Assembly (NCBI GenBank): GCA_015056795.1
Contig: SVFO01000017.1
Coordinates: 19,586-76,526 of the forward strand
Source of the DNA: Lachnospiraceae bacterium
Lineage (GTDB): Bacteria > Bacillota > Clostridia > Lachnospirales > Lachnospiraceae
Length of the DNA stretch: 56,941 nt
Direction: 5' to 3'
Positions 42,444 through 50,888 of the stretch are shown piece by piece. The notes below the pieces were generated by a model, which worked only from the letters and a program-made list of their open reading frames with translations, searched no databases and was not told where the DNA came from. Position numbers and translations under genes: made by a program. Positions within the stretch are counted from its first letter, which is position 1; every line of letters begins with the position of its first letter.

Positions 42444-43205
42444 TTAATCCCAATGCAAAGCTTCTTTGGCGTGGAAGAGATAAACATCCTCCAGCGTCAT
42501 GGGGTCTGGCGGCGTGAGACCTTCCTCATACATCAGGTTCGCAGTCTCTGAAATCAGGTTCGCAGGTGTATCAAAGCGAAGTAGCGTTCCTTGGCTCAGA
42601 ATTAAGACCTTCTTTGCAACGGTTTCAATGTCGCTGATGACATGCGTCGCAAGTAGAACGGTGCGCTCGTTGGCAATGGATGCTATGTAGTCGCGAAGGC
42701 GAATGCGCTGTGTTGGGTCAAGTCCCGCAGTGGGTTCATCCAAGATCAGAATTTCAGGATTATCCAGCATAGCCGCAGCTAAAAGTACGCGCTGACGCAT
42801 GCCGCCAGAGAAGGAGCCGAGTCTGTGATGGGCATCGTCAAGCAGACAGACAAGCTCTAAGAATTCCTCCGTTTGTTTCTTGCATTCCTTAGATTTCATG
42901 CCCTTTAAGGAACCGACATAATGCAGAAAATCCCGCGCCGTAAAATCATCATACATGCCCTGAAGCTGCGGCGTGTATCCGATTTTTTTGAAATAAGAAC
43001 GTTTGATGGTAAGAATCTCCTTGCCATTATAGAGAATCTGTCCCTCCGTTCGCGGAATGTTGTCCGTGATGAGATTGAGCATCGTAGACTTTCCTGCACC
43101 ATTCGCACCGAGAAGACCATAGACACCCGTTTCAAAGGTGACACTCAAATGATCCAGCGCTGTTTTGTTTCCATACTTTTTTGTACAAGCCTTTAGCTCT
43201 AACAT
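42444..43205 (-). CDS. ABC transporter ATP-binding protein
   Basis: 253-residue ABC ATPase. The ATG at 43205 (MLELKACTKKYG) is preceded by AGAAGGAG on the minus strand; the longer frame lacks an RBS. Walker A is GANGAGKST (residues 33-41), the signature is SFSGGMRQRVLLAAAM, Walker B is ILILDEPTAGLD, and the switch His is in LLATHVISD. It resembles ATPases of ABC-2 exporters of the CcmA/drug-resistance type. The permease gene follows directly. A 115-bp gap with a hairpin (43272-43306) separates it from the upstream lipoprotein genes; no T-run suggests readthrough. Confidence 0.96.
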   Translation of the reverse strand: MLELKACTKKYGNKTALDHLSVTFETGVYGLLGANGAGKSTMLNLITDNIPRTEGQILYNGKEILTIKRSYFKKIGYTPQLQGMYDDFTARDFLHYVGSLKGMKSKECKKQTEEFLELVCLLDDAHHRLGSFSGGMRQRVLLAAAMLDNPEILILDEPTAGLDPTQRIRLRDYIASIANERTVLLATHVISDIETVAKKVLILSQGTLLRFDTPANLISETANLMYEEGLTPPDPMTLEDVYLFHAKEALHWD

Positions 43206-43271
43206 AACATTACTCCTTCTGAATTTTGACAAACGAAAGATATCGTTATTTACGTGAAACCATACATGATC

Positions 43272-43306
43272 AACCTCTGATATCTTGACAAATATCATTG
43301 GAGGTT
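43272..43306 (-). other. Hairpin between lipoprotein 1 and the ABC ATPase gene
   Basis: AACCTC (43272-43277) and GAGGTT (43301-43306) pair, with inner GATAT and ATATC. No T-run follows on either strand. It may be an mRNA processing or stabilising element setting transporter expression relative to the lipoproteins. Confidence 0.4.
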
Positions 43307-43320
43307 AGCATTATAAAAGC

Positions 43321-44796
43321 TTAATAGGGATCCTCCGTAACAACCCACTGTTTCTCATAAGCCATTTGGAAGTCTGGCTTTCCGTTAAGGAAGGACTGCA
43401 AGCTGCAAACGAGGGTCGCCTTCGGGAAGGAAAAATAGATCTGATCTCCAAGGAAACGGAGAGCTCTTCTTATAGAATAATTTCTATTACCATATAGCCA
43501 TTGGTCGAAGGTCGAGGCATCCATGCCTAGTGCTTCATATGGGTAAAGGACATAGGTTGTGCCAGTTTCTTCCATGCTTGTGTTAAATATGTGTACGACA
43601 GAAAAAATGTTAAAGTTAAAATGGTTATCAATGGTGGCAGGATGATAATCGTCATCAATGTCATGTTGAAGTTGTAATGTTTTTGGTTGCTCAAGGACAT
43701 AGAGTCGTTCGCCGTCCGAAGCGATGGAGTCAATGGCATAGGTGTAGAGGTCCGTTTTTGTTTCCTCCACATAACTGGGAACAAATGACTGAACTTTGTC
43801 ACTCCAGGTATAGTGAACGGTAAGATTGATGTCCTTGCTGACCGCTGTCTCCGTATTGCTTTCGTCCTTAGGATCATAGAGAAACATACTTCTGCCGACT
43901 GCCCTTGTGTATACGACGAGGTCTCCCTCAAGCACTACGAACTCTCCACCAAAACCCGTGGCAAGCTTTAGGATCTCATCCGTCCCATCCGTGAGATTTC
44001 GCTTGTGCAGGATATTTTTATGGGCCTCCGCAATGACATAATACAGAAAATCTCCCTTTGCCGTAAGGCGCGTCCAAGGCATGTTTTCAGGACTGGCAGC
44101 CTCCTCATAGGCTTGCGTCACGGAGAAGTCATTTAGGTCAATGATGGCAACGCCATTGTAGTAGGCGTCCTTATCCATGTCCTCGGGATGTAGCGCGTCC
44201 TTTTCCGCATCCTCCCTGTGATAAGAAAAGTTGATGATGACCTTATTGCGGTGAATGAGCATTCCCGTCGTGTTTTCTGGAGCTGTGGGCTTATCAATGC
44301 CGTTTTTGGGCGTGGTGAAATAGGTTGCAAGCTCAGACAGGCTGGAGCCATCAGGCGCAATCTGCAAAAGCTTATAATTTAAGGTGTCGTCCACCGTTTC
44401 GTAAACACATACAAAGATGCTGTCAGCGTAATACTGAAATGCGATGGGAGTGTAGTTCGCATTGGTGGCGACGCAGTACTGATTTCCGTCATGACGGCAC
44501 TCGGGCTTGTTGCAAAGCAGCATGTCCTTTCCCGTTGCAGCGTCCTGATAATGGAGGCTCATTACATAGGGAAACTCATTGTAATAATACCCCTTGTCGG
44601 ACGCCATGATGCGGTCATAGCTGTTGGAAACAGCATTTCCCTGCAAGCTGTCCTCGGAGACAATGGGTTGCCGTACGGGATTCCCCGCCTTTTCGCAGCC
44701 TGCAAGGGATAGGAGCGTCATTGTAAAAATCAGCAGGAGCAGTGCGCGTGGATGATACAAGGAATGGGTCCTGGGATGACAGGAAGTTAGTTTCAT
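43321..44796 (-). CDS. Paralogous lipoprotein 1 of a tandem array
   Basis: 491-residue lipoprotein; the signal peptide ends LSLAGC with C34 lipidated. The mature part starts with the family's SEDSLQGN stretch and D/K-GYYYNE. The signature C95-N-K-P-E-C100-R-H102-x5-C108 followed by VATN is next. The rest is beta-strand rich with recurring GDFLYYVI, LIHRNKVIINF and HKNILHKR elements, fitting a beta-propeller-like fold as in DUF5050-type proteins. AAAGGAG precedes the ATG. It is the last of five tandem paralogs, 28 bp after paralog 2 and just before the ABC transporter. A role as ligand-binding or sensing lipoprotein is inference. Confidence 0.85.
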   Translation of the reverse strand: MKLTSCHPRTHSLYHPRALLLLIFTMTLLSLAGCEKAGNPVRQPIVSEDSLQGNAVSNSYDRIMASDKGYYYNEFPYVMSLHYQDAATGKDMLLCNKPECRHDGNQYCVATNANYTPIAFQYYADSIFVCVYETVDDTLNYKLLQIAPDGSSLSELATYFTTPKNGIDKPTAPENTTGMLIHRNKVIINFSYHREDAEKDALHPEDMDKDAYYNGVAIIDLNDFSVTQAYEEAASPENMPWTRLTAKGDFLYYVIAEAHKNILHKRNLTDGTDEILKLATGFGGEFVVLEGDLVVYTRAVGRSMFLYDPKDESNTETAVSKDINLTVHYTWSDKVQSFVPSYVEETKTDLYTYAIDSIASDGERLYVLEQPKTLQLQHDIDDDYHPATIDNHFNFNIFSVVHIFNTSMEETGTTYVLYPYEALGMDASTFDQWLYGNRNYSIRRALRFLGDQIYFSFPKATLVCSLQSFLNGKPDFQMAYEKQWVVTEDPY

Positions 44797-44824
44797 AAAC
44801 GGCTCCTTTCTACTACAATGAATT

Positions 44825-46339
44825 CTAATAACTTAGTTTTCGCTCATTCGTAAAAATGGGAGTGGAAAGCGGCGTGCCATTCTGGAATTCTTCATCTGTG
44901 AGTACATAGTAGCTTTCCAGATATACATTGGCTCCGCTTGAGGTAACCGTGCTTTGACCGAACTTAAAATATACCTTATGATCGGCAAAGGAAATATTAG
45001 GTGTCGGTGTCATGATTGTAGGATCAGTATCGGCATCAGGATAGAGCTTCTCATAGGAGATGTCAAGATTTCCCAAGCTGTTTCCATTGGAATCGAATTT
45101 TTCCAAATAGTTGTGAGCCACTGGCGTGCGATAACCTATTTGAACATTAGCCGTAAGCCAGTTATCTGGGATGTCTTTCTTGTCTTCGATATCTTCCACA
45201 TTGACTTCAACCAGTCTGTAAGAGATGTGACGGGAATAATTTGTCGCATAAACATAAGTGCCATCCGTCAGCAGACAGGATGCTTGAAATTCATGGATAA
45301 AGGATTCTTCCGCAGGTGCATATTTTAAAATTGATTCACGCGTCATCGGGTAGGTGGTATCTTCGGGACTTAAAAATTGAATCATTGTCTCCGTAAATTT
45401 TCCCAATTCCTCGTTGGTGCCGTCTGTCTGTCTTACACAAAGCTTGTCCTTGGTTCCTCTGAGATAAAATATGTTTCCGTTGTTTGTCACGACAAAATCA
45501 CCTGTAAAATTCGTAAGCAGCTGTAGGGTCTCATCACTTCCGTCTGAGAGATGATAGCAGTGGAGGATGTGCTTGTGCGGCTCGTCAATCAGATAGTATA
45601 CGCAATCGCCAACTGGCGTGAGCTTTCTCCATGTGGCGTTGTCACGGCTGAGTGGCTCTTCATTTAAGAACGAAGTCAGACCCGTCTCCATGTCATAAAT
45701 GGCGTTGGCATGAGTGATGGTATCTTCAAAGTTCTTTTCTCCGCCGACGGTAAACTGGAGAAAAACCTTCCCGCGGTGGATCAACATTCTGTCCTGGCTA
45801 ATGTAATTTTGGGGAGGATTGCTGCTCACCTGGTTCATGGAATAAAAGGTGGTAACCTCAGAGAGGGAACTACCGTCAAGTGAAATGCGAAGGAGCTTAA
45901 AGTCATGCGTGGTATCTCCGTCGGAAATCGCGGCAACGTAAATATACCCTCCATAAAGCTGGATGCCGAAGGGCTGATATTTCGCATTGGTTGCCACACA
46001 GAACTCGTTTCCGTCATGCTTGCATTCAGGCTTGCTGCAAAGGAAGATGTCCTTTCCACTGGTCTTGTCGACATAATGCAGTCCTAACGTGTTATGACCC
46101 TGTGGGTTATAACCGTTGTTGTAATAATAGCCGGTGTCAGTTTCCATGATGGGACGGTTCACGTAGTCCTCAATGACAACCGCATCTTTCTTGGAGATGC
46201 TTTCATCCAACCCAGGGAGGATTTGCCCTTTCTCACGATTGCAGCCCGCGAGAAAAGCATTCGATAGTAGCAATGCAGTCATAAGGGATGCTGGCAGGAA
46301 ATGCTTTATAAAGCTCTTAATGCTGGGGTTCTTTTGCAT
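44825..46339 (-). CDS. Paralogous lipoprotein 2 of a tandem array
   Basis: 504-residue lipoprotein with lipobox FLAGC (C33). It shares with its neighbours DTGYYYNNG, the LCSKPECKHDGNEFC signature (Ser replaces the first-spacer Asn), VATNAKY, LIHRGKVFLQF, and DEPHKHILHCYH. It is the longest of the five because of extra loop sequence in the last third (about residues 330-420). Its mature N-terminus departs from the SEDSLQGN form (DESISKKDAV). AAAGGAG lies 9 nt before the ATG. Paralog 1 follows 28 bp downstream and paralog 3 precedes by 36 bp, so co-transcription is expected. Confidence 0.85.
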   Translation of the reverse strand: MQKNPSIKSFIKHFLPASLMTALLLSNAFLAGCNREKGQILPGLDESISKKDAVVIEDYVNRPIMETDTGYYYNNGYNPQGHNTLGLHYVDKTSGKDIFLCSKPECKHDGNEFCVATNAKYQPFGIQLYGGYIYVAAISDGDTTHDFKLLRISLDGSSLSEVTTFYSMNQVSSNPPQNYISQDRMLIHRGKVFLQFTVGGEKNFEDTITHANAIYDMETGLTSFLNEEPLSRDNATWRKLTPVGDCVYYLIDEPHKHILHCYHLSDGSDETLQLLTNFTGDFVVTNNGNIFYLRGTKDKLCVRQTDGTNEELGKFTETMIQFLSPEDTTYPMTRESILKYAPAEESFIHEFQASCLLTDGTYVYATNYSRHISYRLVEVNVEDIEDKKDIPDNWLTANVQIGYRTPVAHNYLEKFDSNGNSLGNLDISYEKLYPDADTDPTIMTPTPNISFADHKVYFKFGQSTVTSSGANVYLESYYVLTDEEFQNGTPLSTPIFTNERKLSY

Positions 46340-46375
46340 GGAACATAGCTCCTTTCTACAGAAAGAGGACTCCGT

Positions 46376-47806
46376 TTAGTTTTGAAAAGGGTCTTCTTCC
46401 TTAACATATTTCTTGGTATAAACATGCTCAAAATCAGGATAGTCCCACATGAGGAAATCATCCATGCTGCAAGTAAAAACATCATTCTTGTAGTTCATGT
46501 ATACTTGATCGCCTAGAAAAGCGAGAGAAAAATCCTGGTAAGAACGGGGCGAGTCATCCTCCTGGGGATTTCTGTTAAGGAGCACCAGAGGATGTGGAAT
46601 GATGGAGAAACCTAGCAATGTCATGTCAGAGTCGTAGATAAAAACTTGGCATACTTCTGACTGCCCGCTATAGGTAGTTTTTTTCGTAGTGCTATTATAG
46701 CTGCTGACACGAGACAATGTGACAATCATATAGAGATAGGTTCCGTCCGAATACAGGTCTCTTTTTCGCATGCCGACAGCTGCTCGATCTTTGGAAGCCA
46801 GAGCTTCCACCTCTTCATCACTAAGTCCGTATTTCATTTTTTTATGATATAAATCTTGACTTAAATTACTGCCATTTTCCAAATCGTGGACATATACCTG
46901 TTGCCAGTCGGAGCGGACATAAGCAATGTGACTGTCATCCATGACGGCATAGCATCCCGTAAAATTAGTCACTAATTGCAATACCTCATCGGAATCATCC
47001 AGTAGAGAACGGCGATGCAAACGATGCTTATGTGGGGTTTCATTTTGGGCATAATAAATATAGTCACCTCGCGCCGTGACGTTATACCATGGAGAAACCT
47101 CCGTGGAGGCAATTTCCTCATAGACGCTTTTCATTTCCCTGGTATCTAGGTCTAATTCCATCAGACCATAAACATATTCCCCTTCCGCATTGTCCTCTGG
47201 ATGATAGGAGAAGGGAAGAAAGGCTTTGTTACGATGAATCAGTAAAAAATGATATCCATAGCGACCGTCGCCAAAGCCGTCCGTAAGCGGTATCTCATCA
47301 ATATTGGCAGAATTCGTGGAATAGTAGGTCGCAACCTCGGACAGACTGGAACCATCTGCAGCAAAGCGTAATAGCTTAAATTCCAGCTTCTTTGAATCCA
47401 TACAATATGCCGTGGCAAAGATGGCATTGTCATAGTATTGGAAGGTGAGGGGCGTATATTTTTTGTTAGTGGCAACGCAATAGGCATTTCCATCATGCTT
47501 GCATTCAGGTTTGTTACATAGGAAAATATCCTTTTGAGTCGTAAGGTCATAGTAATGTAGGCTCAGGGTACGGCCTTCGTTGTAATAATATCCTGTGTCA
47601 CTGCGTAGGATGGCGTAAGGGCATTTGTGCTCATAGGTCAAGGAGTTGGGATTCCCGGGGAGGCTGTCATCGGAGGAAATGTCTAATGGGAGGGCCTCCT
47701 TTTGACTACAGCCTGAGAGAGACAGGCTGACCAAAAGAAAAACTGCCAAAAGCACGCTGAAAAGATGTGGTTTTATGGTATTTATAACGCAATTTTTTTC
47801 CTGCAT
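46376..47806 (-). CDS. Paralogous lipoprotein 3 of a tandem array
   Basis: 476-residue lipoprotein with lipobox LSLSGC (C33). It has SDDSLPGN, DTGYYYNEG, SLHYYDLTTQKDIFLCNKPECKHDGNAYC (signature cysteines and histidine intact), LLIHRNKAFLPFSYHPED, ARGDYIYY and HKHRLHRRS. By eye it is closest to paralog 4; the two share a YSTNSANI/YSTTSANI region and the VYEEIAS/AYEEIAS elements, which suggests a recent duplication. The ATG follows GGAGG. An 87-bp gap before it is the largest within the five-gene array; a small CCTCC/GGAGG stem lies in that gap. Confidence 0.85.
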   Translation of the reverse strand: MQEKNCVINTIKPHLFSVLLAVFLLVSLSLSGCSQKEALPLDISSDDSLPGNPNSLTYEHKCPYAILRSDTGYYYNEGRTLSLHYYDLTTQKDIFLCNKPECKHDGNAYCVATNKKYTPLTFQYYDNAIFATAYCMDSKKLEFKLLRFAADGSSLSEVATYYSTNSANIDEIPLTDGFGDGRYGYHFLLIHRNKAFLPFSYHPEDNAEGEYVYGLMELDLDTREMKSVYEEIASTEVSPWYNVTARGDYIYYAQNETPHKHRLHRRSLLDDSDEVLQLVTNFTGCYAVMDDSHIAYVRSDWQQVYVHDLENGSNLSQDLYHKKMKYGLSDEEVEALASKDRAAVGMRKRDLYSDGTYLYMIVTLSRVSSYNSTTKKTTYSGQSEVCQVFIYDSDMTLLGFSIIPHPLVLLNRNPQEDDSPRSYQDFSLAFLGDQVYMNYKNDVFTCSMDDFLMWDYPDFEHVYTKKYVKEEDPFQN

Positions 47807-47893
47807 AGGGTGTGCCTCCGTTCTTTTCTGCCTTAGATCAAGGATTAGCAGTAGGATTCTCTTGTTAGATTGCCTCCATGGATCAGGAGGAGA

Positions 47894-49369
47894 CTAAGGA
47901 TTGTAAACTTCTGCAAATTTTCTGTGGCAGAGATGCGTAAACTGTGGCTCTCCTGAAAGAAAAGAATCCATGGTACAGGAGAACGCCTCATCTTTATAGC
48001 ATAGATAGACTTGATCTCCCAGATAGTTCAGGCTAATGTGTAATCCATAGCGCCCCAGATTATAATCTATCTCACAGGGTTCACCAAGGAGAAGATGAGG
48101 GTTGGGAATTCTTGCAACGGCAATTTCCTCCATGTCCGTGTTAAAGACGTGAACCCAGGCATAAAGGGGTGTCCCATACTCCGTGGAAATGCCAGGCATT
48201 TGAGCGACATATAGATACGTGCCATCAGTTGTAATGTCTGCAACCTTATAGTTATAGGGAATAGCTTCTAAAAAACCATACTCAATGGTTTCATCCCCGC
48301 AGGTGAAGGTGCCGCCTTTTTCCAGGTTGTGAGCCTCATTGGCTCCCTCAGGGGAAGCAGCCTTTCCGATATAGAGGGTTTCCTGCGAAATAAGGCTGGG
48401 CTCTTCATTGCTTCCGTCTTGTAAATTGTGTAACACAAGCTTTCCTAGGCTTTTTACATAGGCGACATGGTTATCATCATACACGGCATAGTCACCCGTA
48501 AAGCCAGGAATCTGACTTACAATTTCATCAGTTGAATCTAAGATCGAACGACGATGTAAAAGATGCTTATGCGGCTCATCCGTTACATAATAAACATAAT
48601 CCCCTCGGGCGGAAACATGATACCAAGGTGCGTTCGATTCGCTTGCGATTTCTTCATAAGCACTCGTCAGTTCTTTGGTATTTAGGTCAAATTCCATAAG
48701 GCCAAAACTGTTAATGTCCTCATCAGAGTTTTCCGAATGAAAACAAAATGGCAAATATGCTTTGTTGCGATGGATGAGTAAAAAACTGTAGCCGAATCTG
48801 TCCGAGTCATTTCCAGATCCAAGCTGGCAGGGAATGGATTCAATGTTGGCTGAGGTGGTGGAGTAGTAGGTCGTAATCTCCATAAGGTTAGAGCCATCTG
48901 GCGCAAAACAGAGAAGCTTGAACTCTAGCTTTTCCTCGTCAAGACAATAGGCTGTCGCAAAGATGCTTCCATTATAAGCCTGAAAGGCGATGGGATGGTA
49001 TTTAGCATTGGTCGCAACGCAGAATTCATTTCCATCATGCTTGCATTCGGGTTTGTTGCATAGGAGGATATCCTTTTGGGTGGAAAAATCGTAGTAATGT
49101 AAATTTAATAGATTTAACGGAGTGCCTTCATTGTAATAAATTCCATTCCCTAGCTGCATTACGTTACTTCCATCAGGAGAATAATTGCTGACATAAGATG
49201 GATTTCCCTGTAGGCTGTCTTCGGATTCGAAGGTTAAGGGAGTGAATTTCTCCTGCCTGCAGCCAGGCAAAAGTACGCATGTCAATACAATGCTGATGAG
49301 CAAGCACTGGATCATAAATCTGCCTTTTTTCATGTCATTTTTTGCGTTAAATTTTTTATGAAATGTCAT
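47894..49369 (-). CDS. Paralogous lipoprotein 4 of a tandem array
   Basis: 491-residue lipoprotein; lipobox VLLPGC gives C37. The family features SEDSLQGN, GIYYNEG, the CNKPECKHDGNEFC signature, VATNAKYHP, LLIHRNKAYLPF, ARGDYVYYVTDEPHKHLLHRRS and FTGDYAVYDDNHVAYV are all present. AAGGAGGTAAC precedes the ATG at 49369; a second Met at residue 13 would shorten the signal peptide and is less likely. It is the closest relative of paralog 3 within the array. Paralog 5 lies 56 bp upstream. Confidence 0.85.
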   Translation of the reverse strand: MTFHKKFNAKNDMKKGRFMIQCLLISIVLTCVLLPGCRQEKFTPLTFESEDSLQGNPSYVSNYSPDGSNVMQLGNGIYYNEGTPLNLLNLHYYDFSTQKDILLCNKPECKHDGNEFCVATNAKYHPIAFQAYNGSIFATAYCLDEEKLEFKLLCFAPDGSNLMEITTYYSTTSANIESIPCQLGSGNDSDRFGYSFLLIHRNKAYLPFCFHSENSDEDINSFGLMEFDLNTKELTSAYEEIASESNAPWYHVSARGDYVYYVTDEPHKHLLHRRSILDSTDEIVSQIPGFTGDYAVYDDNHVAYVKSLGKLVLHNLQDGSNEEPSLISQETLYIGKAASPEGANEAHNLEKGGTFTCGDETIEYGFLEAIPYNYKVADITTDGTYLYVAQMPGISTEYGTPLYAWVHVFNTDMEEIAVARIPNPHLLLGEPCEIDYNLGRYGLHISLNYLGDQVYLCYKDEAFSCTMDSFLSGEPQFTHLCHRKFAEVYNP

Positions 49370-49425
49370 CCTGTGTTACCTCCTTTTTCTTCGTCTGGTT
49401 CCATTGTCGGGTTGCCGTGAATGCT

Positions 49426-50763
49426 TTAGTTATCGGCTTCCGAAAGGTTTGTCAGGACCTCATATGCAATTTCTTGTTCTGCATTTCCTTCCAGGAGGGC
49501 TTCAAGGGATGTCACATAGATGGTCTGGCCCCAGGAGTAATAAAGCTTGTCATTTAGGAAATAGAGAGCTAAGAATCCGCTGGCTTCTGCCTCGCCCAAA
49601 AGAGAAGTTTCCTCGGAGAGGGTAGGAGTTTGGAATTCTCCAGGGTAGGGAAGGGGAACGGCCTTTAGGTATTCTCCGGCAGCAGAGTATACGAGGATGG
49701 AAGTCCCATTGTATGCATTTGGCCCATAATAAAGTTTGCTCGAGGTATAGAGATATTGCCCATCAGAGTAGAGCTTGCCGATGTTTAGCTGTGCCACGCG
49801 CGTCTCGCCGCGTTCGTCTTCATATTCGTAGGTTGTTAAGCCAATTTCCACGTTGCTTTGGTCTTCAGGATGATACACGCAAAGGCGTCCATTCGCCCCA
49901 CCGCGAACATAGAAAATTGTGTTGTCGTCCAGTGGAACATAGTTCCCAGAAAAGTTGGTGAGCAGTGAAAGCTCCTCATCTGTTCTGGTAGTCAAATGGT
50001 AACGATGAAGCTTTTGATGACCGCGGGGCAACCTCTGTACGAAGTAGATGTAATCTCCCATGGCATTGGTTTTATCCCATCTGGGATTCTCATGGGACAG
50101 GGCTTCCTCATTCGCGAAAAAGGCTTCCCCCGTTTCTAAATTGTAGAAGAGTGTGCCATATTCAGAGGTCTCTTCGAGGCTGACGGGGTTGGCAATTCCA
50201 AGCAAGACGCAGACATAGTTTCTGTGAATTAACAGATCCGTTGAAATTGCAAGTGCACCATCTTCATTAGGAATGGAATATAGGCTGGCAAGCTCCGTCA
50301 GCTCCGAACCATCCAAAGAAATTTCCAAAAGCTTCACGTGCATGTTGCTTTCTTCAAAGACCGTTGCTACGGCGATGATTCTGCCGTTATAAAGCTGACA
50401 GCCGCCTGGGGTATATTTTTTGTTCGTCGCAACACAAAACGCATTCCCATCATGCTTACACTCAGGCTTATTACAGAGAACGATATCCTTGTGATTTGTC
50501 TTATCATAAAAATGAAAACTCATCCGCCCACTTCGCTCACAATAATAATAGCCCCGCTCCGTTTCCATAATAGGGTGGGGATGCGAATTTGACATGGGAC
50601 TGGTAGCCCTGTGATTTCCACTCACAAAATCCTCCGAGACAAATTTCGTCGCCTTCCCAGAACCAGACGGCTGCCTTCCCTCCTCCGATTCCTCCGTCGC
50701 ACAACCGTACAACGCCACTATGCTAAGCAACAATCCTAATAGCCAACATGCTCTTTTTGCCAT
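49426..50763 (-). CDS. Paralogous lipoprotein 5, first gene of the array
   Basis: 445-residue lipoprotein, the most divergent of the five. The signal peptide is short, with lipobox ALYGC (C21). ATG 50763 is preceded by GGGGGGTGG; an in-frame GTG at 50772 is possible. It retains ERGYYYCE, FHFYDKTNHKDIVLCNKPECKHDGNAFC, VATNKKYTP and LIHRNYVCVL, but HKHxLH becomes GHQKLHRYH. It follows a terminator and its own candidate promoter (50805-50833), with a LytTR-like repeat just upstream. It therefore probably leads the lipoprotein-ABC transcript. Confidence 0.85.
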   Translation of the reverse strand: MAKRACWLLGLLLSIVALYGCATEESEEGRQPSGSGKATKFVSEDFVSGNHRATSPMSNSHPHPIMETERGYYYCERSGRMSFHFYDKTNHKDIVLCNKPECKHDGNAFCVATNKKYTPGGCQLYNGRIIAVATVFEESNMHVKLLEISLDGSELTELASLYSIPNEDGALAISTDLLIHRNYVCVLLGIANPVSLEETSEYGTLFYNLETGEAFFANEEALSHENPRWDKTNAMGDYIYFVQRLPRGHQKLHRYHLTTRTDEELSLLTNFSGNYVPLDDNTIFYVRGGANGRLCVYHPEDQSNVEIGLTTYEYEDERGETRVAQLNIGKLYSDGQYLYTSSKLYYGPNAYNGTSILVYSAAGEYLKAVPLPYPGEFQTPTLSEETSLLGEAEASGFLALYFLNDKLYYSWGQTIYVTSLEALLEGNAEQEIAYEVLTNLSEADN

Positions 50764-50804
50764 TCCAACCACCCCCCAAGTCTTTTTGATGCTTCCTTAA
50801 GTTT

Positions 50805-50833
50805 ATTGTATAGAGCGCAAAAAAGAAAAACAA
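50805..50833 (-). promoter_or_regulatory. Candidate promoter of the lipoprotein-ABC operon
   Basis: On the minus strand, -10 TACAAT (50810-50805) with a weak -35 TTGTTT (50833-50828) at 17-bp spacing. A weak -35 is expected for an activator-dependent promoter, and the LytTR-like direct repeats end 9 bp upstream of it. Confidence 0.5.
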
Positions 50834-50859
50834 CCGCTTTGGCACAAGTGGTTGTTTTT
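50826..50859 (-). terminator. Intrinsic terminator after the histidine kinase gene
   Basis: AAAAACAACCGCTT (50826-50839) pairs with AAGTGGTTGTTTTT (50846-50859), 14 bp with one G-T pair and a 6-nt loop. On the minus strand a T-rich tract follows the stem. It ends the regulator-kinase transcript 30 bp past the kinase stop and overlaps the lipoprotein promoter and operator. Confidence 0.85.
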
Positions 50860-50873
50860 CGAGCAGAAGTGGT
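50842..50873 (-). promoter_or_regulatory. Direct repeat with 21-bp period, candidate LytTR operator
   Basis: GCACAAGTGGT (50842-50852) and GCAGAAGTGGT (50863-50873) match at 10 of 11 positions and start exactly 21 bp apart, two helical turns. LytTR regulators such as AgrA bind two short direct repeats with about this spacing, just upstream of -35. The adjacent response regulator has a LytTR domain. Confidence 0.55.
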
Positions 50874-50888
50874 CATTTCTGTATGCAT

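Noticed and set aside
43321..50763. CNKPECKH motif as a c-type heme site
   Set aside because: The spacing is C-x4-C-x-H, not CxxCH, and no cytochrome maturation or electron-transfer genes are nearby.
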